Source of the DNA: Symbiodinium natans
Lineage: Eukaryota > Sar > Dinophyceae > Suessiales > Symbiodiniaceae
Direction: 5' to 3'
DNA length: 64,000 nt
Assembly (NCBI GenBank): GCA_905221605.1
Contig: CAJNDS010002140.1
Location: 101,001-165,000 of the forward strand
The notes under the pieces were generated by a model, which saw nothing but the letters and a program-made list of their open reading frames with translations, searched no databases and had not been told where the DNA came from. Position 1 is the stretch's first letter; each line of letters opens with the position of its first letter. Both the position numbers and the translations under genes were made by a program. Positions 46,984 through 58,237 of this stretch are shown one piece after another.

Positions 46984-48621
46984 TTGCAGACCGATCAGTG
47001 GCGAGCATTGTCAAAGAACTGCTCGCACCCTTCATATAGAGAATATAGAGAATCGAGACATCATGGGCATGACGCACAAGCTTGGGGACGGTCCCCCGAG
47101 ACAGCCCGGGGAGTGCAGGCCAAGAGGAAGCTCCGACGCACCGAGGTCGAGGGTGCAGGCAGCGGCGTGCAAATTGCCGTGCCTAGAGTGCCTCTAGAGA
47201 TACCTGAGAGATATTGTGAGATTGAAGTATCTGGAATTGCCAACCCGAAGACCATTGCCGCATGCCGCCGAATGCTGGCAAGATGCACAAGCATTACAAT
47301 TTTTGCGATCTCTCTTCATGGCTGGAAGGTGGGAGTGAAAGCTCCGAGGGCAGCATGGATCCCGAGAGGGACAGCCGGCTTCCTGCCATGCCACATACCA
47401 CAGGGCTTCTTGCAGACGAGTTTTTTTGTCTCGTGAGGAAGCCTGTCACATGGTGACCGTGGCCTTCCGCGGCCTTCTGAGCCGGGCAGAAGAAGGAGAA
47501 GAGCTTGCACGTCCAGTGGAGTAAAGGTCAAGATGTTCCTGATCTTAGGCCCTAGGTCAGCGGAGACAAAAGTAAGAGCGCTCGTTTGAGCCAAGTCCTT
47601 GCCATGGCGCTGCATCTCCCAGGACGGATGCAACAGAATTCGGAAAATGAGCCAACGAACTCATCATTCCGAGATGTACATACCTCACCGGGCCCCTCAG
47701 GTATCAACCTGGCAGTCAACCGGGCCGAAGGTGAGACCAGGACGAGGAAAATTCAGATTCCCCTATTAGCTTCATGTACATATATTGCTTGGACTATTTA
47801 ATTGTGCACGGCAGTTTTTGCCGTGACTGTGCTGTCCATCTTGGTCACGTTCATCAACCACATGGACCTGTCAGATGCTCATACCAAGATGGCCACAATC
47901 GTCCGTATCCACCCTTTCAAAGCAAGGGCACCCACTTAAGGAAGTAACACCAACCTGTTGGATAGATTCTTCTCTCGCGCTGCTGATGCTTTTGGGGTGC
48001 GTCGGTCGTTGATTCGATGTACTGCACCATGCGATGCCCATGAAGAACGGGGCAAGGATTTGCGCGTGCAGGCGCACCTGCGGGTCCAGATGACCCGCAC
48101 ACCTTGCAGCAATCCGACTTGGGACCCTGCGGACGTGACCCTGTGAAAGTGGTGGCATGCTTCCATCGTGGTGTTGTTCCAGCCGGCACCATTCCCTCAA
48201 GTGCAGCTTTTGCGACCGCTTGCTCGCCCAAGTTGTTCAGCATCAAGCCTTGCCCAATGTCGCGGAGCACTCAGCAAGGCGGGGTGTTTAGCTGTACTTG
48301 GTATGGCCACGACGCAGATTGTGCGAGGGTTGACGCTCGCATGCGGCTGCAAAGGCTCAAGTTAAAGGGGTATTGTGATTTCTTGCGAACTTCTGACGAG
48401 AACTGCCAGTTTCGGCATGCAGAGTTTGCGTGCCTTGTCTGGAGTTTAGTTTAGTAGGCAAGGGCTGAGCACGGATCTCCCCCATCATCGGTCAGTTTAG
48501 AGAAGCGTAGCGTGATGTAGCCACCGGCAGCCATGAGGATCACTCGTACATTCGCATGTCGATTCCATGCCCCTTAAGATGTGAGAAGCCTCCACTCATG
48601 TTTTTCCTTCAGAGCCTCCAG
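46984..48621 (+). other. Exon candidates and duplicated 5' flank of protease gene A
   Basis: Segments 47062-47270 (VQAKRKLRRTEVEGAGSGVQ) and 47288-47420 (KHYNFCDLSSWLEGGSESSE) look coding, family unknown. From about 47790 onward the sequence is similar to 54640-55666, for example the CGTGACTGTGCTGTCC region, GTTGTTCCAGCCGGCA versus ATTGTTCCGGCCAGCA, and GAGGGTTGACGCTCG. It is therefore the duplicated upstream region of the protease unit and may hold the first exon and promoter of genes A and C. Confidence 0.45.
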
Positions 48622-50355
48622 GTATTGGGATTGTTGCGGTGGGCGCTCTCCTGACTGGGGCACGGGCGGACTTGCCCCACGTTGCAAAAGAGTTCGAGCA
48701 GTTCATTGCAAAGTTTCAGAAGATCCTTGGCTGCAAGACTGAAGGCTGAGGAGACCTGAAGGCTAAACGAAGTGAGGTGCCGCCGCAAGTGGGGACGAAA
48801 CTCGGGGCCTTGTGCAGTGCGAGGTGCTCGTAGGGTAGATGATGAATATCTTACTCCAACCCAATAACGTATTGTATCGGCCCTCTCAACATAGCGGACA
48901 GAGCACAGGGAAAAGGGAGATGGAGACGGAGAGTGTGATTGACAGAGACGTTGAGGTTGCAGTCAAAGGGTCATAAGCAGGCGAAGGTTATAACAGCAAT
49001 CGTCCGGTTGATCATTTACCATCATGCTCACAGACCATTGTGGCAATTATGGGCCGGGCTTCCAGTTCTGAGGACCTACTCCACGGCCGCTGAGCGCGCG
49101 GCCCGCTTCGCCACGTTTGCCAAGAACTTCGCTCGCATCGAGGCGCACAACGCCGAGGGCCACTCCTACAAGCTGGGCATCAATGAGTTCGCGGACATGG
49201 AGCCGGAGGAGTTCGCTGCAAGCCATTTCGGCTTGTCCGCCGAAAGCCGACCGTGGTCTGGGCTGCCTTACCTCGGCAGAGACCCGCAACATGACAGCAG
49301 GATACAGCAAGCTTGCCCACAGTTACTGTGCCTCATACATTGTCAGATATTGTCAGCATAGACAGGCATGACAGTTAGACAGTACAGCCACGGCTACATA
49401 CTCACATATTGCTTGTTGGGACGTGTTTGGGACTGGCAGAGGGTCTTGGTGCTCTGAGGTACAGCGGCTCGGCGTTGCCCAAGGACATGGACTGGGTGAG
49501 CAAGGGCGCCGTGACCGACCCGAAGGATCAGGGAAAGTGCGGGTCATGTTGGTCTTTTTCCACAACCGGAGCTTTGGAGGGCGCGTGGCAAATCGCCACT
49601 GGCAAGCTCGTCTCTTTGAGCGAACAGCAGCTGGTGGATTGTGCGAAAAACGGCAACATGGGCTGCAATGGTGGCTCCATGGATCTGGCTTTTGAGTACT
49701 TGGAGAAGTACGACGTCTGTACGGAGGACAGCTACCCGTACCAGGCCAAGCAGGGCACCTGCAAGGAGACGAACTGCACGGTTGCAGTGCCAAAGGGCTC
49801 CATTGTCGGTTTCAAGGACGTCACGCCGGAGGACACAAACGCCCTGATGGAAGCCGTCTCCCAGCAGCCGGTGTCTGTCGCCATTGAGGCAGACCAGATG
49901 GCCTTCCAGCTCTACAACGGCGGCATTCTGACGAAGAAGTGCGGTGCCAAGCTGGACCACGGAGTGCTGGCCGTGGGCTACGGCACGGAGAACGGGGTTG
50001 ACTACTGGAAGGCGAGCCTGTTGTTGCTGCATGTTGCCTGTCGCATGCGGCCTGTAGACTCCACGGGTCAGCTGAGTGCAAATTGCAGACAGAGCACGCG
50101 CAAACAAGCGCATCGTCACGCATCGTCTGCTTGCCTCGTCAGGTGAAGAACTCCTGGGGAGCCAACTGGGGGGAGAGCGGATACGTGCGAATCGAGCGGG
50201 GTGTCCCCAAAGACGGCGAGTGCGGCATCAAGGACCAGCCGTCCTATCCCATCGTGAAGGCCAAGGTGTCAGCTGAGTCTCCAGAGGCAGCGGCCTTCGC
50301 CCACTTCGTCAGCAAGTTCCGCAAGCCGCTGGTCTTCACGCCACGAAAGTTATAG
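48622..50355 (+). CDS. Cathepsin L-like cysteine protease, copy A (papain family, long C-terminus)
   Basis: Exons 48622-48721, 49073-49285, 49459-50011 and 50143-50355 join in phase (about 360 residues, as usual for papain precursors); a short 5' exon with the start codon is missing. Exon 1 gives a signal segment ([15 protein letters not shown]) and the start of the I29 prodomain. Exon 2 has a perfect ERFNIN pattern ([20 protein letters not shown]) and GINEFADM. The mature enzyme shows the active-site Cys in [21 protein letters not shown], the catalytic His in [11 protein letters not shown] and the Asn in [10 protein letters not shown]. It is a secretory/lysosomal endopeptidase. The C-terminus extends about 30 residues ([14 protein letters not shown] ... 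TPRKL) beyond the domain. The donor of exon 2 is ambiguous (GC at 49286 is the best fit). The last intron is 131 bp (GC-AG). Confidence 0.92.
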
Positions 50356-50616
50356 CAAAGCTACTGGTAGCCTTGGTTTGTGTCCTGCTCCGGAGCTGTT
50401 GCATGCTGTTGCGACTTTCAGGGGGAGAGGGGAGGGGTATTGTTCATTTCCACCGCAGTTGCATCGTAATGTTTTATTTGCATTGTCACCATCAACATCT
50501 TCGTTACAACAGCATAGGTGGCCAGGCCGGTTGACAAATCAATGTGAATGACTGGCAAAAAAGTTGGCTGTGTCACCAAAGGAATCACCAGCACCGCCGC
50601 CAGCACCGCCGCCGGC
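50356..50616. other. 3' flank of protease A
   Basis: It closely resembles the flank after copy C (57466-57610), sharing the GTGTCCTGCTCCGGAGCTGTTGC stretch in two parts, and so belongs to the duplicated unit. No gene. Confidence 0.6.
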
Positions 50617-50617
50617 G

Positions 50618-50656
<39 letters not shown>

Positions 50657-50758
50657 CCACCACACCACCACCACCACCACACCACCACCACCACCACACC
50701 ACCACCACACACCACCACACCACCACCACACCACCACCACACCACCACCACACCACCA
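50617..50758. repeat. (CAT)n/(CAC)n microsatellite
   Basis: About 15 CAT units pass into CAC/CACA-rich sequence for a total of about 140 bp. Poly-His and poly-Thr frames here are artefacts. Confidence 0.95.
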
Positions 50759-50879
50759 CTCAAGCAAGCACAGCTATGAAGTAGCAAGCACTTTTCACCC
50801 GGTCAATTGAGCCAAGGCGTTGCCAAGGCAAGTCTGATGCAATCAGATGCACTCATTCTTGATTCACGGATGTTATGAC
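50759..50879. repeat. Direct repeat 1 flanking the gag-like ORF
   Basis: It starts CTCAAGCAAGCACAGC and includes TTTTCACCCGGTCA and GAGCCAAGGCGTTGCCAAGG. It matches 52021-52130 in the same orientation at roughly 85-90 percent by eye. Confidence 0.85.
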
Positions 50880-51150
50880 ATGTGAGGGCTGACATCTTTT
50901 CGTCGGCCCGCCAGGCAAAGCTCAGGTCAAAGTCAAAATGATCATTGCTTTTTCTCAGCTGTGCGTACTGCGTGGGAAGCCCAATACGTCGACAAACGCC
51001 GGTAGAGGCGCAGACGACTTCGTCGAAGACCGCCCACAGCTCAGTGGAAAATGTTGCTTCGGGAGGGGGGGCGCGGACCCATTTTGTCCAACGCTCCTCA
51101 ACGGGAGAGGCGCTTTGCCAAAAAGAGACGACGCAGATGCCTAAGGCAGA

Positions 51151-51984
51151 TCAAGCAAGGCCGGCTCTTTCAAGCTTGCCGTGACACAGATGATTTCCTG
51201 GATAGTGCATCTTCCCACGTTTCCTCGGCGAAAGGTGGTCCAGGATGCCAGGATAGTCACTGCCTTTCTTGCTCTTGTGTTTTCCCTTGCCTCCCTGAGA
51301 CTTGCCGCCTGCCGCTGCGGCAGCAGCGACCTTGGCTGCTGCAGCCTTTTTCTGCGTTTTTCGCCTTTCTATCTCTTCCGAGTGATGTGCAATCAAACCG
51401 TTGTTTTCATAGATCAAGGCGTCTAAATCCACAGAACTGCTGGCATTGAAAACGGCAAAAGTGGCATCCAGTTCTTTGATGTCTTTGAGTTTGCGCTTCA
51501 GAAGCATCTGGTGACGATGCAACGAAAAAGATGCCATGTAGCTGTCAAGCTCCGACAATCCAGAACAACTGAGCTCTTGGATCTTGGTGCTAGCCTCCGT
51601 GGGTAAATGCGTTGACTCATGCAAGTGCCGCTGATCAACGATGCGGACAGCCTGACGACCGTAACCAAACTGTGCACGTGATTGAATCAGCTTGAGGATC
51701 TTTGGTCCTTTCTTGCCCTTCTGACATGCGGCAACCACCGCTGCGAAAACATTCACATCTGTTTTGTTCATGTCTACGGACAAGTTTGACGCCAAATCGC
51801 CAAAGGCAACCGCTTCATCATCAAGCTCTCTGATGTAAGCCATGTCTGCCACTGGGTCCGGCGCTACACGCAAGATTTGACTCTTCAAAGGGAAGCGCCA
51901 GCCCTCCCAATTAATCAGAACCAGGCTCTGGCAGATCTTTGATGCAGATGCGTCCTGATGTCGCATCGTCAGTCGCCATGGCAC
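51151..51984 (-). CDS. Gag-like ORF (277 aa), probable retroelement remnant
   Basis: The only convincing long minus-strand frame. It starts at ATG (51984-51982) and ends at 51151. The middle reads GRQAVRIVDQRH, then TKIQELSCSGLSELDSYMAS, like the helical core of retrotransposon gag proteins where a short conserved G-S-ELD-Y motif is followed by a helix. The C-terminal third is Ala/Lys/Gly-rich and basic (KKAAAAKVAAAAAAGGK), suiting RNA binding. No CCHC zinc knuckle, protease or reverse transcriptase follows. Direct repeats of about 115 bp lie on both sides (50759-50879 and 52021-52130), and the segment is absent between the sister genes C and D. A non-autonomous element is likely; a captured host gene is the alternative. 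Confidence 0.45.
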   Translation of the reverse strand: MPWRLTMRHQDASASKICQSLVLINWEGWRFPLKSQILRVAPDPVADMAYIRELDDEAVAFGDLASNLSVDMNKTDVNVFAAVVAACQKGKKGPKILKLIQSRAQFGYGRQAVRIVDQRHLHESTHLPTEASTKIQELSCSGLSELDSYMASFSLHRHQMLLKRKLKDIKELDATFAVFNASSSVDLDALIYENNGLIAHHSEEIERRKTQKKAAAAKVAAAAAAGGKSQGGKGKHKSKKGSDYPGILDHLSPRKRGKMHYPGNHLCHGKLERAGLA

Positions 51985-52020
51985 TTGCAGCTACGGCTGA
52001 TAACCTTGTGTTGGTCACAG

Positions 52021-52130
52021 CTCAAGCAAGCACAGCCACGACGTAGCAAGCATTTTTCACCCGGTCACTTGAGCCAAGGCGTTGCCAAGGCAATCAGATG
52101 CAATCACTCTTGATTCATGGATGTCATAAA
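52021..52130. repeat. Direct repeat 2 flanking the gag-like ORF
   Basis: Partner of 50759-50879. A CAT-rich microsatellite follows immediately (52139-52195), mirroring the CAT/CAC tract that precedes repeat 1. Confidence 0.85.
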
Positions 52131-52537
52131 TGTTCGCACGCCACCATCATCATCATCATCGTCATCATCGTCAGTCTCATCGCCATCATCATCAGAATAT
52201 TACGACGAGCAACGCTATTGTGAGGGTACCAGGGGCTATAACTCAGCCGAAGATTGATTACATCAAGACTGGGGCGTGGGGCCCAAATTTCGATTCTTGA
52301 GATTTGTGCGGTCTCCTTGGTCGGTGGCCGGTTGTGGTGATTCGGTTTGGTGCTGGTGGTTGATTGTGGTGCGGGCGCGGTCACGTGGGATTTTGTTGGT
52401 GATTTTGCTGGTGGTGGTAGGGTTGGTGTGGTGGGTTTGTTGTGGTCGTGTGGTTGGGGCGCTCTCCCCTGAAGCCTCAAATCCAGTGTACTTTCGTGAG
52501 ATCTTTCAGAAACTTAACCGACAGCAATTCTTTCAAG

Positions 52538-53774
52538 GACCTACTCCACGGCCACCGAGCGCGCGGCCCGCTTCGCCACGTTTGCCAAGAACTTCGCTCG
52601 CATCGAGGCGCACAACGCCGAGGGCCACTCCTACAAGCTGGGCATCAACGAATTCACGGACATGGAGCCGGAGGAGTTCGCTGCAAGCCATTTCGGCTTG
52701 TCCGCCGAAAGCCGACCGTGGTCTGGGCTGCCCTACCTCGGCAGAGACCCGCAACATGACAGCAGGATACAGCAAGCTTGCCCACAGTTACTGTGCCTCA
52801 TACATTGTCAGATATTGTCAGCATAGACAGGCATGACAGTTTGGCAGTACAGCCACGGCTACATACTTACATGCTGCCTGCCTTGTTGCAATGGGACATG
52901 TTTGGGACTGGGGGAGGGTCTTGGGCTGAGAGGTACAGCGGCTCGGCGTTGCCCAAGGACATGGACTGGGTGAGCAAGGGCGCCGTGACCGACCCGAAGG
53001 ATCAGGGAAAGTGCGGGTCATGTTGGTCTTTTTCCACAACCGGAGCTTTGGAGGGCGCGTGGCAAATCGCCACTGGCAAGCTCGTCTCTTTGAGCGAACA
53101 GCAGCTGGTGGATTGTGCGAAAAACGGCAACATGGGCTGCAATGGCGGCTCCATGGATCTAGCTTTTGAGTACTTGGAGAAGTACGACGTCTGTACGGAG
53201 GACAGCTACCCGTACCAGGCCAAGCAGGGCACCTGCAAGGAGACGAACTGCACGGTTGCAGTGCCAAAGGGCTCCATTGTCGGTTTCAAGGACGTCACGC
53301 CGGAGGACACAAACGCCCTGATGGAAGCCGTCTCCCAGCAGCCGGTGTCTGTCGCCATTGAGGCAGACCAGATGGCCTTCCAGCTCTACAACGGCGGCAT
53401 TCTGACGAAGAAGTGCGGTGCCAAGCTGGACCACGGAGTGCTGGCGGTGGGCTACGGCACGGAGAACGGGGTTGACTACTGGAAGGCGAGCCTGTTGTTG
53501 CTGCATGTTGCCGCAGTTGTCGCATGCGGCCTGTAGACTCCACGGGTCAGCTGAGTGCAAATTGCAGACAGAGCACGCGCAAACAAGCGCATCGTCATGC
53601 ATCGTCTGCTTGCCTCGTCAGGTGAAGAACTCCTGGGGAGCCAACTGGGGGGAGAGCGGATACGTGCGAATCGAGCGGGGTGTCCCCAAAGACGGCGAGT
53701 GCGGCATCAAGGACCAGCCGTCCTATCCCATCGTGAAGGCCAAGGTACCCACAGCTCAAGCCATTGTCATTTGA
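52538..53774 (+). CDS. Cathepsin L-like cysteine protease, copy B (short C-terminus, first exon not found)
   Basis: Exons 52538-52750, 52933-53485 and 53622-53774 match copies A, C and D almost base for base. Catalytic Cys (CGSCWSF), His ([11 protein letters not shown]) and Asn (VKNSWG) are intact. Differences include TAT for TAA before the ERFNIN motif and FTDM for FADM. The last exon leaves the domain at PIVKAK and ends with VPTAQAIVI and TGA 53772-53774, unlike the 30-residue tail of A and C. No exon equivalent to 48622-48721 (signal peptide and start of the prodomain) was found between A and B. It may use the exon of gene A, have an unrecognised 5' exon, or be untranslated. The last intron is 136 bp and resembles that of A. 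Confidence 0.88.
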
Positions 53775-54390
53775 GATCGTGTGAGCTGCAATTCGAAGTG
53801 AGCTCTCCTTTGAATCCTTTGAATTCAAGTCTGGGGCTCACCATTTTCAAGCCACCCTCTCTGTAAAGAAGACCCGTTTTGCCACTCGTCTCACCTTGGG
53901 CCGACGTTTGTCATGAATTGTCATGAATTTCCGACTACGGGATCACAGGATCAGTGAGAGTTGCGTTGTGGTTCTGGGGGCTCAGGCCAGTGTTTGTCTC
54001 GGGCAAGCACTGCCCATGGCGGCGAGTCTTCCTGGGTGGCTCTGTGTGTCAGTGACCTGCTCTCCGATGCTCGTTTGGGGTGGGGGTCGTCATGTGCTTG
54101 CTGAGCGATGCTGAATGTTGCCTGCCTGAGGAGTGCCCATGCACTCGCAACCGTCATCAACTCTTGCAACTATACTTGATGTACATCAGAGTCTATATAG
54201 TGACGTGTCACAACACTAGAGGGCGCGTGGCAGCTCAGCAAAATACTGAACATCTGCTGGCCTATTGTCTTTTCCAATGGCTTTAATTGAGGCACTCGGA
54301 ATGTGATCGCTTGGTTCACTTCTGAACAATCGCCCCTGAAGCCAAGGGCTGCGCTAGGTGTCCATAATCCTCTCCATGTGAGAGCCTACG
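53775..54390. repeat. Duplicated 3' flank of protease B
   Basis: It matches 59406-60035 downstream of copy D, including GATCGTGTGAGCTGCAATTC, the block TTGCGTTGTGGTTCTGGGGG, and TGAACAATCGCCCCTGAAGC near its end. No gene; the distal part is diverged. Confidence 0.85.
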
Positions 54391-55666
54391 AAGCTGTAGA
54401 GCTCCTTGACGCTTTGACCGGGAGCTTTTGGCATAGCGATGAAGGGGCACCAAAATGCCTTCGAGTTGCGTGGCATCAACTTGGTGGTGTTGCGGATGAT
54501 GTTGTCGGTCTGCCTGTTGCCTGTCAGTGGATTCTCAGTGCATGAGGCAACCAACGTGAGTGGCGACATTCTCCCTAAGGTCTCCCTACGTGTACTGTAC
54601 ATAGTAGACGTGGATTGCTTCGTCACTGTCGTTTAGTTGTGCCTGTTGTGTCCGGCAGTGTTCGTGCAGTGACGGTGCTGTCCATGCCCATCAGATTGAC
54701 TACTACGCGGCTGTACGTTGGTGATGCTTCTGCAATTTTTGCAGCCACTATAGCTGGCATAACATGGCACAGCTAGCCAAGCCTGGAGGACTCCACGATA
54801 AAAGCGCTGCACCATGCACCATGCGATCCCCAGGCAGAACGGTGCAAGAATTTGCGCATGCACGCGCAGCTGCAGGTCCCTGCGAAAGTAGTGGCATGCC
54901 ACCATTGTCGTATTGTTCCGGCCAGCATCGCTCCCTGAAATCGCTTGCTCGCCAACCTAAGCTGTTCAGCATCAAGCTTTGCTGACACCTCCGGGCGAGG
55001 CTGGGGTGTCACGTGCTGCACGTGCTTATGCCTCCTGGTCTTTGCCAGTCTCTGTGTTGATCTGTGTTGCCACTGTCACATGATGGCTGCAGCAATAGGT
55101 GTTGAGCCAATGTCACGGAGCAGTCAGGATGGAGGCCCTCTGCAGCAAAGTGTAGGGTTGAACTGTCATAAATGATTGTTATAGCCATTGTTTGGCTTCT
55201 TAGGCGCCGGCATGGATAGGCACACCAGACATGGAAGATGACGTGTGCTGACATAGTCGGCTTGCAAACCACAACGCAGGACACGCGAGGGTTGACGCTC
55301 GGATGCGGCTTCCAAGGCTCAAGTTAAAGGGGCATATTGTGATTATCGTGAACTTCTGACGACAATTGCCCGTTTCGGCATGCAGAGTTTGCGTGCCTCG
55401 TCTGCAGCCCAGCAATGCTGAGCCACGGGTCTCCCCCATCGTAGTTGCTCGAATATGGCGCCTGCTCAGATACTCATGCGTCAATTTAGAGAAGCGTAGC
55501 GTGATGTAGCCGCAATGTAGCCACCAGAAACCATGAGGATAGCACTCGTACACTCAGATGTCCTGATTGTGGCAGCTTCACCAATGACTTGACGACCCCA
55601 TGCTCCGTAAGATGTCAGAAGCCTGACAGTCAAGTCCCACTCATGTTTTTCCTTCAGAGCCTCCAG
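54391..55666. other. Spacer between protease B and C; duplicated 5' flank of C
   Basis: From about 54640 it is the diverged duplicate of 47790-48621. A short segment at 54435-54470 (MKGHQNAFE) may be coding but stands alone. A leader-like string TAGCCATTGTTTGGCT lies at 55183-55198 (see findings). Confidence 0.5.
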
Positions 55667-57465
55667 GTATTGGGATTGTTGCTGTTGGCGCTCTCCTTAC
55701 TGGCGCGCGGGCAGACTTGCCCCAGGTTGCAAAAGAGTTCGAGCAGTTCATTGCCAAGTTTCAGAAGATCCTTGGCTGCAAGACGGGGCTCTTCCATCTT
55801 TGCCTGACAAGATCGGATATGCTCCATTGTTGGGGCAGTGGCGCTCGAAAAAGAGGGACTCGAAAGCCTTCACCAAGATTGCAAGCAGTGGCATGAATCC
55901 AGAAGCAACAACAGAACGTCTGCTGATCCGCCCATACGAAGCAATACGAGGCAGCCGGCACTGCCAAATGCAAAATCTAAATAAAATCAGCGACTGCGGA
56001 TGTCTGAGGCAGAGGGAGTCTTCATTTGTTCGCCTTTCACGGCACAGGCTTGCGGTCTACAGATGCGCCCTGCAGGCCCCCGCCCCCACCCACCTCCCGA
56101 ACCCTTTTCAACATCCCCTCGACAAACCCCTTTTTTTGCCATGGCAAAAGACTCCTGATTTGTCCTGGAAGTTAGAAGAAGATGGAGAAAGAACAAATCC
56201 AACAAGCGCTGAGAAGGAAACCTCTCACTTCTGAGGACCTACTCCACGGCCGCTGAGCGCGCGGCCCGCTTCGCCACGTTTGCCAAGAACTTCGCTCGCA
56301 TCGAGGCGCACAACGCCGAGGGCCACTCCTACAAGCTGGGCATCAATGAGTTCGCGGACATGGAGCCGGAGGAGTTCGCTGCAAGCCATTTCGGCTTGTC
56401 CGCCGAAAGCCGACCGTGGTCTGGGCTGCCTTACCTCGGCAGAGACCCGCAACATGACAGCAGGATACAGCAAGCTTGCCCACAGTTACTGTGCCTCATA
56501 CATTGTCAGATATTGTCAGCATAGACAGGCATGACAGTTTGGCAGTACAGCCACGGCTACATACTTACATGCTGCCTGCCTTGTTGCAATGGGACATGTT
56601 TGGGACTGGGGGAGGGTCTTGGGCTGAGAGGTACAGCGGCTCGGCGTTGCCCAAGGACATGGACTGGGTGAGCAAGGGCGCCGTGACCGACCCGAAGGAT
56701 CAGGGAAAGTGCGGGTCATGTTGGTCTTTTTCCACAACCGGAGCTTTGGAGGGCGCGTGGCAAATCGCCACTGGCAAGCTCGTCTCTTTGAGCGAACAGC
56801 AGCTGGTGGATTGTGCGAAAAACGGCAACATGGGCTGCAATGGCGGCTCCATGGATCTGGCTTTTGAGTACTTGGAGAAGTACGACGTCTGTACGGAGGA
56901 CAGCTACCCGTACCAGGCCAAGCAGGGCACCTGCAAGGAGACGAACTGCACGGTTGCAGTGCCAAAGGGCTCCATTGTCGGTTTCAAGGATGTCACGCCG
57001 GAGGACACAGACGCCCTGATGGAAGCCGTCTCCCAGCAGCCGGTGTCTGTCGCCATTGAGGCAGACCAGATGGCCTTCCAGCTCTACAACGGCGGCATTC
57101 TGACGAAGAAGTGCGGTGCCAAGCTGGACCACGGAGTGCTGGCGGTGGGCTACGGCACGGAGAACGGGGTTGACTACTGGAAGGCGAGCCTGTTGTTGCC
57201 ACATTTGTCGCATGCATGCGCAAACAAGCGCATCGTCTGCTTGCCTTGTCAGGTGAAGAACTCCTGGGGAGCCAGCTGGGGGGAGAACGGATATGTGCGA
57301 ATCGAGCGGGGTGTCCCCAAAGACGGCGAGTGCGGCATCAAGGACCAGCCGTCCTATCCCATCGTGAAGGCCAAGGTGTCAGCTGAGTCTCCAGAGGCAG
57401 CGGCCTTCGCCCACTTCGTTAGCAAGTTCCGCAAGCCGCTGGTCTTCACGCCACGAAAGTTATAG
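55667..57465 (+). CDS. Cathepsin L-like cysteine protease, copy C (long C-terminus)
   Basis: Exons 55667-55766, 56236-56448, 56631-57183 and 57253-57465 have the same lengths as those of copy A. Exon 1 encodes the signal segment and [18 protein letters not shown], with Gln where A has His. The ERFNIN prodomain motif and the catalytic Cys, His and Asn are intact. Unique changes are EDTDALMEA (N to D) and [11 protein letters not shown]. The C-terminus is the 30-residue tail also found in A. The last intron is only 69 bp, a multiple of three without stops, so its retention would insert 23 codons before the catalytic Asn. A 5' exon carrying the start codon is again not identified. Confidence 0.92.
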
Positions 57466-58237
57466 CAAAGCTACTGGTAGATTTGATTTGTGTCCTGCTC
57501 CGGAGCTGTTGCATGCTGTTGCTACTTTCGCAGGTTTATAGGGTTAGGGTTGGGAGGGGGAGGGTATTGATCATGTCCGCCGCAGTAGCATCGTGATGGT
57601 TTATCTGCACTGTCATCATCATCATCAGCAGCAGCACATGCTTGTTTTGAGCCGGGGTGGGGTCAGCATTGACATGGATTCCTATCGCAAGTTTGGCCAT
57701 CATCATTCAGGGTATTTATACCTGCAGCTCTTTCATGTACATCATGTTCTTGACGTTTGGGCCCGATCAGAAAGAAGTGAGCCGCAATCCAGCGACCGGC
57801 ACGAAACAAAGGCCAGGGAACCACCACCACCAATACCGCCAGCATCATGATCGTCATCATCACGGCAATATTCTTGCTGGTGGTGCTGCGGGTGGCGGTG
57901 GGCAGGGGTGTGGTGAGGGGACCAGGGGCTAGAATTCAAGACTTGGGCTCGGGGCCCAGCTATCAAGAGTGATTTTTCAAGGGAATCTGCCGTGGTGGTC
58001 TGGGATGGCGGCGCGGGCATGGTGAGATGGGATTGTGTATAGGTGGTTATGTTGGGGTGAGGTGGGTGTACGTGGCGGAAGTGTTCTGGTGGTGAGCTCT
58101 GGTGCTGATTGCGAGTGCTGCCTCTTTTGTCGTGAGACCTCTCAGATGTGCTCAGCACGCAGCAGTATGCGATCTGTTGTTAGTGGCTCCGGCATGCTCC
58201 AACCCAATTTTTTGTTGCGACAGCAAAGTCTTTCAAG
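57466..58237. other. Spacer between protease C and D
   Basis: The start matches the flank of A. The rest is diverged from the A-B spacer, with CAT/CCACCA repeats near 57615-57630 and 57825-57865 and the shared ACCAGGGGCTA string at 57920 (52229 in A-B). It lacks the gag-like segment and its direct repeats. No first exon for D is recognisable. Confidence 0.55.

Noticed and set aside
50544-50810. Poly-His/poly-Thr frames in the CAT/CAC tract
   Set aside because: Unlike the 43.8-kb Thr tract, codons are uniform and all three frames are open; simple microsatellite.
54435-54470. MAPEG-family exon (MKGHQNAFE)
   Set aside because: A single nine-residue resemblance without a following helix or matching exon in the duplicated flank.
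57536-57560. Telomere-like GGGTTAGGGTTGGGAGG, also near 34830 and 39160
   Set aside because: Fewer than three degenerate units each, in the interior of the window; not a telomere tract.
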